Of a DNA stretch of 8,551 nt, positions 1 through 4,569 are shown piece after piece (the first letter of the stretch is position 1; each line of letters starts with the position of its first letter). The stretch comes from an uncultured Steroidobacteraceae bacterium (GTDB lineage: Bacteria; Pseudomonadota; Gammaproteobacteria; Steroidobacterales; Steroidobacteraceae). Position numbers and translations under genes: made by a program. The notes under the pieces are model-generated. The model was not told the origin of the DNA, did not search any database, and saw nothing but the letters and a program-made list of their open reading frames with translations. The DNA is taken from NCBI GenBank assembly GCA_955652795.1, contig CATPBQ010000189.1:1-8551 (forward strand). Reading direction: 5' to 3'.

Positions 1-501
1 CGCGACGAGCACATGCGCGTGCGCTTCGGTGAGGTGCTCGAGCAGGCCGCGAGCGGCGGGCTGGCCAGCTGGGCGGACGGTCCGCGGCGGCGCCTGAGCC
101 TCATCCTTCTGCTCGATCAGTTCCCGCGCAACATGTTCCGCGGCAGCGTGCGCGCCTTCGCCTACGACGCCCAGGCGCTCGCACTCACGCTCTCGGGCAT
201 GCAGTCAGGCGCTGACGCCGCGCTCGATGCGGTCGAGCGGATGTTCTTCTACATGCCGTTGCAGCACGCCGAGAGCCCGGAGGTACAGGACGAATCGGTT
301 GCCGCCTACCGGCGCCTGCTCGCCGAGGCGCCCCCGGAACTGCGCGGACCCTTTGCCGGGGCGTCGCGTTCGGCCGAGAATCACCGCGCGATCATCGAGC
401 AGTTCGGCCGCTTTCCTCACCGTAACCGGGTGCTCGGCCGCGCGAACACGCCCGCAGAAGAACAGTGGCTGCGCAAGGGAGGCGAGCACTTCGGTCAGTG
501 A
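1..501 (+). CDS. DUF924 family protein, 5'-truncated by window edge
   Basis: The reading frame is open from the first base and stops with TGA at 499-501, so the first ATG (position 13) is probably internal and the true start lies outside the window. The visible 166 residues carry the core DUF924 signatures: a LILLLDQFPRNMFRG block near residues 35-49, an ERMFFYMPLQHAE block in the middle, and an H..IIEQFGRFPHRNRVLGR block near the C terminus. The family is usually about 180-200 residues, so roughly 20-40 N-terminal residues are missing. DUF924 proteins are small, predicted all-helical soluble proteins of unknown biochemical role, and no catalytic site can be named. The 3' end overlaps the convergent cbpM stop by 7 bp, with no terminator between them. 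The family assignment is firm; the function is unknown. Confidence 0.9.
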   Translation, partial: RDEHMRVRFGEVLEQAASGGLASWADGPRRRLSLILLLDQFPRNMFRGSVRAFAYDAQALALTLSGMQSGADAALDAVERMFFYMPLQHAESPEVQDESVAAYRRLLAEAPPELRGPFAGASRSAENHRAIIEQFGRFPHRNRVLGRANTPAEEQWLRKGGEHFGQ

Positions 502-821
502 TCGCTCGCGAGGCGCTCGAGAGTGCGGATACGCCGCTCGAGCTCGCGCCGGGCTTCGAGCAGCTCCAGCGCCAGCGCCGCGCCGCTGACATTCACCCCC
601 AGATCGTGCATCAGCCGGCCGACGACACGCAGGCGCGGGAGCGCCGTGGCCGGAATCTGCCACTGGTCGGGGGGGATTTCGCGCGCCGCAACGACACCGA
701 GCTCGGCGAGCTCCCTCACCGCACCCAGATCAAGCCTGCACAGCTGGCAGATCTCGGTCGCGGCAATCCAGTCACCTTCGTCCAGCACATGAGCTTCAAG
801 CCGATGAGTCACCCGTACCAT
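495..821 (-). CDS. cbpM: Chaperone modulator CbpM (MerR-like)
   Basis: This 108-residue protein has an N-terminal MerR-type helix-turn-helix (about residues 18-50, WIAATEICQLCRLDLGAVRELAELGVV). A C-terminal helical segment (GRLMHDLGVNVSGAALALELLEARRELERRIRTLE) probably forms a coiled coil. Both the length and this layout match CbpM, which in Escherichia coli binds the J domain of CbpA and blocks its co-chaperone and DNA-binding activities. The start codon lies only 3 bp after the cbpA stop (TGA-AGC-ATG), and a GGGGTGA ribosome-binding sequence lies inside the end of cbpA. Translational coupling and a fixed stoichiometry are therefore likely. The MerR-like fold here is expected to bind protein rather than an operator. 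The name rests on the adjacent cbpA plus the domain layout. Confidence 0.9.
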   Translation of the reverse strand: MVRVTHRLEAHVLDEGDWIAATEICQLCRLDLGAVRELAELGVVAAREIPPDQWQIPATALPRLRVVGRLMHDLGVNVSGAALALELLEARRELERRIRTLERLASDH

Positions 822-824
822 GCT

Positions 825-1823
825 TCACCCCGACAGGTTCGCGCGCGGATCGAAGTTGAGCTTGCTGCGCATCTCCTCATACAACGCCTTCGCTTGCGGT
901 GAGTTCGCGGGCGGCAGCACCACCTTCAGTTGCACATACTGATCTCCGGCGGGTTGCCCGGGCAGGCCGCGGCCGCGCAGGCGCAGCTTCTGACCGGACT
1001 GGGCACCGGCGGGAATGTGCATCTCGACCGTGCCGCCCAGTGTCGGCACCGTAACCGAGGCCCCGAGCGCTGCTTCCCACGGCGCGACCGGGAAGGTGAG
1101 TGTCACATCGCGCCCCTCGAGCTGAAACAGCCGGTGCGGCTGGATGTGCACCTCGAGATACAGATCGCCCGCTTGACCTGCGCCGGTTGCCGGTTCGCCC
1201 TGGCCGGCGAGCCGGATCAGCTGCCCCTCGGCGACGCCGGCCGGAATGGTGACGCGCACGGTGTGCGTACGTAACTGCACCGAGCCATCGGGTTTCACTT
1301 CGGGGCGCCGCAGCTCGAGCGTGCGCGTCGTGCCGCGGTAGGCCTCCTCCAGATCGATGCCGACGCGCGCGTGATGATCGCGCCCGGCGCCGCGACCGGC
1401 CGTCGCGAACGGCGTGCCGCCACCGAACAACGAGGAGAAGAAATCGCTGAAGTCCTGCTCGTGAAACGCGCCATCCTCCGCCGCACCGGCGCGGCTGCGT
1501 CCCGCCCGGCCCGCTCCGCGCCTGGCGCCTCCGGGACGCGCCGCGCCGCCGGAGAACTCGAAGCCGCTGCCCCAGTCCGGGGGCGGCCGGAACTGCTCGC
1601 CGGCTTTCCAGTCGGCGCCGAGCTGGTCATACGCCGCGCGCTTCTGGGGGTCCTTCAGCACCTCGTATGCCTCCTGCATCTCCTTGAAGCGCGCCTCCGC
1701 GTTCGGCTCCTTGCTCACGTCGGGGTGGTACTTGCGCGCCAGCCGCCGGTAGGCGGTCTTGATCTGATCCGCGCCTGCCGCTCGCTCCACGCCCAGGACC
1801 TTGTAGTAGTCACGGAATTCCAT
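825..1823 (-). CDS. cbpA: DnaJ-like co-chaperone CbpA (type II J-domain protein)
   Basis: The protein has 332 residues. Its N-terminal J domain (about 1-70) opens with MEFRDYYKVLGV and carries the essential HPD motif at residues 33-35, which stimulates DnaK ATPase. A glycine/arginine-rich linker follows (about 90-130), then an FSDFFSSLFGG segment and two beta-rich client-binding domains containing IPAGVAEGQLIRLAGQG and PWEAALGASVTVPTL. The end (LNFDPRANLSG) resembles the FDPR tail of E. coli CbpA. There is no CxxCxGxG zinc finger, so it is a type II J protein and not DnaJ. The frame stays open far upstream, but homology begins exactly at the ATG at 1823, with a weak AGGGCG upstream. CbpA acts with DnaK and GrpE in the cytoplasm and in E. 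coli also binds curved DNA. It is the first gene of the cbpA-cbpM pair and is divergent from the LysR gene. Confidence 0.95.
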   Translation of the reverse strand: MEFRDYYKVLGVERAAGADQIKTAYRRLARKYHPDVSKEPNAEARFKEMQEAYEVLKDPQKRAAYDQLGADWKAGEQFRPPPDWGSGFEFSGGAARPGGARRGAGRAGRSRAGAAEDGAFHEQDFSDFFSSLFGGGTPFATAGRGAGRDHHARVGIDLEEAYRGTTRTLELRRPEVKPDGSVQLRTHTVRVTIPAGVAEGQLIRLAGQGEPATGAGQAGDLYLEVHIQPHRLFQLEGRDVTLTFPVAPWEAALGASVTVPTLGGTVEMHIPAGAQSGQKLRLRGRGLPGQPAGDQYVQLKVVLPPANSPQAKALYEEMRSKLNFDPRANLSG

Positions 1824-2025
1824 GTTCGCCCTGAGCCGGTTGCGACGTGCCGCGCGGGAAGAGGATTCTAAGCTGCGCACCCTCGCGGTGCGTAAACGCC
1901 TGACCCGGCACCATCGTGATGCACGGCGCCCGTCGCGGGCTCGCGGCGCGCGGGCGCGCTCATTGTCCTGGCGGGGCACGGAACTTGCTCTAACGACGCA
2001 GGCGGCAACGGAGGGTGGCCCCCAG
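1824..2025. promoter_or_regulatory. Divergent cbpA / LysR control region with dyad symmetries
   Basis: This 202-bp gap must hold the promoters of both cbpA (leftward) and the LysR gene (rightward). Two dyads are visible. CGCACC-CTCGC-GGTGCG lies at 1876-1892 and extends by a G/T and a T/A pair to 1874-1894. The 10-bp palindrome CATCGTGATG lies at 1912-1921. LysR-type regulators commonly bind imperfect dyads of this size between themselves and a divergent target, so these are candidate operators. On the minus strand, TAGAAT (1870-1865) is one base from the -10 consensus and lies about 42 bp upstream of the cbpA start, but no good -35 sits at the ideal distance. No clear sigma-32 heat-shock promoter was recognised. 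The dyads are seen directly; their role as operators is inferred. Confidence 0.4.
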
Positions 2026-2916
2026 ATGCGCTTGTCCCGACCCCCGCCCCTGAGAAACCTGCGGGCGTTCTGCGCGGCGGCGCGCCAGGGCAGCTTCAAG
2101 TTCGCCGCCGACGAGTTGTGTCTGACACCCTCGGCCGTGAGCCACCAGATGAAGGAACTCGAGGCGGCCCTGGGGGTTCGCCTGTTCGAGCGCAAGACGC
2201 GCTCGCTGGAGCTGACCACCGTGGGTCTGCGCCTGCTGGAGGAAGTGGAGCCGCTGCTCGAGGCGCTCGACAGTGCCCTGGCGCAGCTCGCGCGAAGCAA
2301 CGGCCGGCAGTCGCTGCGCGTGCGGCTGCCGGCGTTGTTTGCGAGTGAGCTGTTCATTCCGCGCCTGGCGAGCTTCTGTGAGACGCATCCGCTGATCGAC
2401 GTGCAGCTGGATACGCACGATCCGCGCCCGACGAGCCATCCGGCCACCGCGGATGTCTCCATCCTGCTCACCGACTCGGCGCCGCCGGGATTGAAGAGCG
2501 TGCGGCTGTTCTCCAGTGCGCTCGCCGCGGTGTGCGCGCGCGAACACCTCGCCAGCGTCGCACGACTCGGACGCGAGGTATTCGGCGCGCTGGCGTTGAT
2601 CGTCGACCGCACCCGGCCGTTTGCGTGGGCCAGCTGGGCCGAGGAGGCGGGCCTCGAGACACCGGAACCGAAGCAGGTGATCGAGCTCGACACGATGTCG
2701 GCGGTGGTGCGCGCGGCGGAGCGCGGCCTAGGGATCGCGCTGGTGCCCACGCTGTTGTGCGACTCCTGGCTGCGCTCGGGTGCTCTGGTGCGCGTATTTG
2801 CGGTGGAGCTCGCCACCCGCGAGGCCTACTACCTGGTCAGCCGGCCGAAGGATGCAGAGCGGCCGCAGGTGAAGGCGCTCACCCATTGGGCGCTCGGGCA
2901 GTATCAGCGTGGATGA
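2026..2916 (+). CDS. LysR-family transcriptional regulator, GcvA-like
   Basis: The 296-residue protein starts at the ATG preceded by GGAGGGT (2010-2016), a strong ribosome-binding site with about 9 bp spacing. Earlier in-frame codons lack such a site and extend past the family's N terminus. The winged helix-turn-helix is at about residues 8-66: LRNLRAFCAAARQGSFKFAADEL, then LTPSAVSHQMKELEAALGVRLFER, then LELTTVG. A linker helix follows (about 70-90), then a periplasmic-binding-type effector domain to the end, with VRAAERGLGIALVP near residues 227-240. The PPLRNLRAF opening, the effector-domain end pattern and the length suit the GcvA-like branch. The effector ligand cannot be read from sequence. 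It is divergent from cbpA, so autoregulation and control of cbpAM are plausible but unproven. Confidence 0.93.
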   Translation: MRLSRPPPLRNLRAFCAAARQGSFKFAADELCLTPSAVSHQMKELEAALGVRLFERKTRSLELTTVGLRLLEEVEPLLEALDSALAQLARSNGRQSLRVRLPALFASELFIPRLASFCETHPLIDVQLDTHDPRPTSHPATADVSILLTDSAPPGLKSVRLFSSALAAVCAREHLASVARLGREVFGALALIVDRTRPFAWASWAEEAGLETPEPKQVIELDTMSAVVRAAERGLGIALVPTLLCDSWLRSGALVRVFAVELATREAYYLVSRPKDAERPQVKALTHWALGQYQRG

Positions 2917-2951
2917 GACCTCGTCATCCGTCGGGTCAATTCTTTTCGTTT
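2911..2951 (+). terminator. Weak terminator-like hairpin at the LysR 3' end
   Basis: GGATGA (2911-2916, including the LysR stop codon) pairs with TCATCC (2924-2929) around a 7-base loop. A T-rich stretch (about 2940-2951) follows some 11 bp later. The short AT-containing stem and the late T-tract make this non-canonical, so the LysR transcript may read into the structured region beyond. Confidence 0.25.
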
Positions 2952-2958
2952 GTCGCCG

Positions 2959-2985
2959 CGTGCCGGGAGTACGTAACTTGGCACG
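2959..2985 (+). repeat. Stem-loop CGTGCC...GGCACG downstream of the LysR gene
   Basis: CGTGCC (2959-2964) is perfectly complementary to GGCACG (2980-2985). In plus-strand RNA the stem extends inward by two G-U pairs and one G-C pair, to 9 bp around a 9-base loop. In minus-strand RNA those extra positions become C/A mismatches. This orientation bias suggests that, if it acts as RNA, it belongs to the plus strand, for example the LysR 3' untranslated region. Confidence 0.45.
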
Positions 2986-2990
2986 ATGAC

Positions 2991-3052
2991 CGGAGTGGGA
3001 GACGGGGTGTCCTATTCGATCCCCCTCGAGCGTATGCCCCGTCTCCCCTCCG
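2991..3052. repeat. Long near-perfect inverted repeat (16-bp stem, 29-base loop)
   Basis: GGGAGACGGGG (2997-3007) is perfectly complementary to CCCCGTCTCCC (3037-3047). With one bulged T (2996) the stem continues through CGGAG (2991-2995) pairing with CTCCG (3048-3052), giving 16 bp. The 29-base loop carries a TCGA...TCGA mini-stem around C-rich sequence. Neither strand has a T-tract directly after the stem, so it is not a standard intrinsic terminator. It could be a transcript-stabilising 3' stem, a REP-like dispersed palindrome, or part of a structured RNA. The pairing is seen directly; the role is unknown. Confidence 0.6.
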
Positions 3053-3063
3053 ATCACCATCTG

Positions 3064-3106
3064 AAAAAAAAGCGCCGCGAGGCGGGGGAAAATCGCAACG
3101 CGGCGC
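3064..3106 (-). terminator. Strong Rho-independent terminator (minus strand)
   Basis: On the minus strand GCGCCGCG (3106-3099) pairs perfectly with CGCGGCGC (3079-3072). It is followed immediately by eight T residues (3071-3064). A second GCG/CGC pairing (3096-3094 with 3084-3082) can close most of the 19-base loop across a 2x2 internal loop. An all-GC stem directly followed by T8 is the textbook intrinsic terminator. It lies about 205 bp beyond the SPOR lipoprotein stop codon. It could end that transcript, a separate small RNA encoded between 3110 and 3250, or both. Confidence 0.8.
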
Positions 3107-3107
3107 G

Positions 3108-3139
3108 CAGCAGCGAACACGGGGATTTGTTCGCAGCTG
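3108..3139. repeat. Stem-loop GCGAACA...TGTTCGC with extended CAGC/GCTG
   Basis: GCGAACA (3113-3119) pairs perfectly with TGTTCGC (3128-3134) around an 8-base loop. Past a single A/A mismatch, CAGC (3108-3111) pairs with GCTG (3136-3139). In minus-strand RNA the loop reads AATCCCCG. It directly abuts the terminator stem at 3106. Confidence 0.55.
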
Positions 3140-3167
3140 GGCTGGGACGAGCAAAGGCTATGCCAGA

Positions 3168-3207
3168 GCATGAAACCTAGCTAAAACAGTGGGTTATGGC
3201 TTCATGC
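3168..3207 (-). repeat. Stem-loop GCATGAAGCC...GGTTTCATGC (minus-strand RNA)
   Basis: Ten bases at 3207-3198 pair with ten at 3177-3168 on the minus strand, with one G-U pair and nine Watson-Crick pairs around a 20-base loop. On the plus strand the same position is an A/C mismatch, which favours minus-strand transcription. Confidence 0.45.
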
Positions 3208-3312
3208 CCGCCCCTTGGAGGGTGACCTGAATTGTCACTTTGGAGCGGGCCGCAGCCACCCTTGGCCCCGCACGCGGGTCACCCGGCGCACCGCGTCAGG
3301 GGCGGCGTACGC

Positions 3313-4098
3313 TCAGCGCGGCAGGACCGGCACGCAAGGCTGCGACTGTTCTCTGAGCGAATCGCACAGGGCGCGCGCCTGCGCCTCACCGGCCGCGGGG
3401 GCCTGCAGCCGATAGAGCTGCCCCGAGGTATCGCTGGCCGCAACGATACGCGGTGCCAGGCCGCCGAGCTGCGCACCAAAACGCCCCTGCAGCCGCCGCC
3501 ATTCGCGGTCCGCGCTCGCTTCGCTCCCGAACGCGCCGAGCTGCACGCCGTACGAATGGCCACCCGTCCCGGCGGCGCTGTTGCGCTCGCGCGCTGGCGC
3601 CCCCTGCGAGGGGTCTGCCCGGATGAGCTGCGCGAGCACCGCAGGTTCCGCGGCGCTCGGGTGCACGGCGGGCGGCGCCGTCGCGGTCGCGAGCTGCAAC
3701 GCGCGCACGCCGGAGGGCCCCTGAGGCGCACCCCCCGGCTGTGCAGGGGTCTGCGGCGCGAGGCGCGGCGCGGATCCAAGGGCGAAGGCCTCGATGCGGA
3801 TGCGCGCTTCCTCGGACCATTTCCCGCTCGGGTGCTCGGCCAGGAACGTCCGGTAAGCCTCCGCGGTTGCGACTGTGCCCGCCTGCACCCAGTCGCGCTC
3901 TTCCGCGAGCTGCGCGAGCCGCGCGCGCGCCTGGACGGCGAGCTCGCTCTCGGGATGCTGTTCGACGAAGCGTCCGTATGCCTCGCGGGTGTCGGCGGCT
4001 TCCGCGGAACGCCAGTCCTGCTGCTCGCGGCTGCACCCCGCCGCCAGGGTCGCGAGAACCGCGATCAGGGCGACTCTTCCTGCATGGAATGTGATCAT
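3313..4098 (-). CDS. SPOR-domain lipoprotein with two 41-residue repeats
   Basis: The 261-residue protein begins with a lipoprotein signal peptide ending in the lipobox LAAGC (Cys22). Serine at +2 predicts outer-membrane sorting. Two tandem repeats follow: W29/Y41/P49 recur at W70/Y82/P90, exactly 41 residues later (DW..A...T.EAY..F...HP pattern), probably helical and TPR-like. A proline/alanine-rich linker (about 105-178) leads to a C-terminal SPOR domain (about 180-258, SYGVQLGAFGS to the Cys245/Cys255 segment). SPOR domains bind glycan strands lacking stem peptides, typically at the division septum. The ATG at 4098 is chosen because GAGG lies 9 bp upstream; the in-frame ATG at 4107 would touch that GAGG. 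The gene is divergent from the bactofilin gene, 63 bp apart. The domain calls are firm; a role in division or wall remodelling is inferred. Confidence 0.9.
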   Translation of the reverse strand: MITFHAGRVALIAVLATLAAGCSREQQDWRSAEAADTREAYGRFVEQHPESELAVQARARLAQLAEERDWVQAGTVATAEAYRTFLAEHPSGKWSEEARIRIEAFALGSAPRLAPQTPAQPGGAPQGPSGVRALQLATATAPPAVHPSAAEPAVLAQLIRADPSQGAPARERNSAAGTGGHSYGVQLGAFGSEASADREWRRLQGRFGAQLGGLAPRIVAASDTSGQLYRLQAPAAGEAQARALCDSLREQSQPCVPVLPR

Positions 4099-4161
4099 GA
4101 TCGGCATCCTCAGGCGGCGCACGTTACGTATTATGACCGCGGCGCACCCAGGGAGCACCGG
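4099..4161. promoter_or_regulatory. Short divergent promoter region, SPOR lipoprotein / bactofilin
   Basis: The 63-bp gap contains the only AT-rich patch nearby. TATTAT (4129-4134, plus) is one base from the -10 consensus. The overlapping CATAAT (4135-4130, minus) is also one base off. These could serve bactofilin and the lipoprotein respectively, as overlapping face-to-face -10 elements. The -35 positions are poor on both strands. A plus-strand start near 4141 would leave a leader of about 20 bases containing the GGGAG ribosome-binding site (4151-4155) of the bactofilin gene. Confidence 0.35.
4108..4111 (-). promoter_or_regulatory. Ribosome-binding site deciding the SPOR lipoprotein start
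   Basis: The minus strand reads GAGG at 4111-4108. It is 9 bp from the ATG at 4098 but 0 bp from the in-frame ATG at 4107. Only the shorter start has workable spacing, so the signal peptide begins MITFHAG. Confidence 0.6.
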
Positions 4162-4569
4162 ATGAGTGGGACATTCACGCGCAGACTGATCGATCAGATC
4201 GGTGATTCGCCGACCTTTGTCGCCGAGGGGTCCCGTCTGACCGGCGATCTGGAGACGCCGGGTCCGCTGGTGATGTGCGGGGTCGTTCGCGGCGATGGCC
4301 GGGTCGGCGGCGCGCTGCGCATGTCCGTGACGGCGGAATGGCACGGGGAGATTCACGCGCTCGCGGCCGTGATCGCCGGCACGATCTCCGGCAAGCTCGT
4401 GGTCGAGAACAAGCTCGAGGTCGGCGCTACGGCGGTGATTCGGGCCGACATCGTCGCGGGCAGCATCGCGGTCGCCAAGGGCGCCATCATCGACGGCGTC
4501 ATGACCGTGACCAGCGGCAAGCCGGTGGTGCAGTTCGAGGAGAAGCGCGGCGCACGTCGACGCACCTAG
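4162..4569 (+). CDS. Bactofilin family protein (DUF583, polymer-forming cytoskeletal)
   Basis: The protein has 135 residues. A short N-terminal tail (about 1-18) precedes a right-handed beta-helix core of short repeating rungs: FVAEGSRLTGDLETPGPL, VRGDGRVGGALR, WHGEIHALAAVIAGTISGKL, TAVIRADIVAGSIAVAKGAII. The alternating hydrophobic/glycine periodicity is that of bactofilins. A basic tail ends in GARRRT. Bactofilins self-assemble without nucleotide into membrane-associated filaments that position wall-modifying enzymes and other polar machinery. The ATG at 4162 is preceded by GGGAG with 6 bp spacing. It is divergent from a SPOR lipoprotein, which strengthens a cell-envelope role. No adjacent M23 peptidase, a common bactofilin partner, is present in the window. 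The stop codon overlaps that of the convergent hydrolase gene in a shared CTAG. Confidence 0.9.
   Translation: MSGTFTRRLIDQIGDSPTFVAEGSRLTGDLETPGPLVMCGVVRGDGRVGGALRMSVTAEWHGEIHALAAVIAGTISGKLVVENKLEVGATAVIRADIVAGSIAVAKGAIIDGVMTVTSGKPVVQFEEKRGARRRT

Larger units (their letters stand above)
3064..3250 (-). ncRNA. Candidate structured small RNA or 3'-UTR-derived RNA
   Basis: Reading the minus strand leftward from about 3250 there are a small stem (3241-3219), a 10-bp stem, an 11-bp stem and then the strong terminator at 3106-3064. The 10-bp stem pairs 3207-3198 with 3177-3168 and contains one G-U pair only in minus-strand RNA. The 11-bp stem pairs 3139-3108 and has one A/A-type mismatch position. 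The loops of the last two elements expose CCCC and CCCCC runs, as in several bacterial trans-acting RNAs that target ribosome-binding sites. No convincing promoter was found. CATAGC around 3157-3162 and CATAAC around 3193-3198 are only poor -10 matches. Processing from the SPOR-gene transcript is therefore as likely as independent transcription. No known RNA family was recognised. Confidence 0.35.
2917..3312. other. 396-bp intergenic region rich in inverted repeats, no convincing protein gene
   Basis: This gap lies between the convergent ends of the LysR gene (+) and the SPOR lipoprotein gene (-). The open frames within it have no ribosome-binding site and no recognisable protein family. It contains at least six potential stem-loops: 2959-2985, 2991-3052, 3072-3106, 3108-3139, 3168-3207 and 3219-3241. 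It also has an A8 run at 3064-3071 and the short dyads CCCGC-AC-GCGGG (3267-3278) and CGGGTCACCCG (3275-3285). Such density suggests structured RNA, a repeat-element insertion, or long structured 3' untranslated regions. The individual elements are listed separately. Confidence 0.6.

Noticed and set aside
825..2816. Very long minus-strand open frame (663 codons) that would extend CbpA far upstream
   Set aside because: Homology to CbpA begins exactly at the ATG at 1823. The extra part is antisense to the LysR gene, low-complexity and arginine/serine-rich, and is an artefact of high GC.
2979..2996. Sigma-54-like -24 element TTGGCACG
   Set aside because: The -24 half matches, but the expected TTGC-type -12 element is absent at the right spacing, and no gene starts downstream on that strand.
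2986..3180. 64-codon plus-strand frame in the structured gap
   Set aside because: It has no ribosome-binding site, crosses several inverted repeats including the terminator stem, and matches no recognised protein.
3060..3250. 6S RNA, 4.5S (SRP) RNA, RNase P RNA or tmRNA
   Set aside because: The 5' and 3' ends do not pair to form the long closed 6S-like rod. The conserved GGAAGCAG core of SRP RNA and the tRNA-like ends of tmRNA are not present.
3232..4161. Plus-strand open frame upstream of the bactofilin, antisense to the SPOR gene
   Set aside because: It is arginine-rich with no family likeness, and the bactofilin has its own ATG and ribosome-binding site at 4151-4164.
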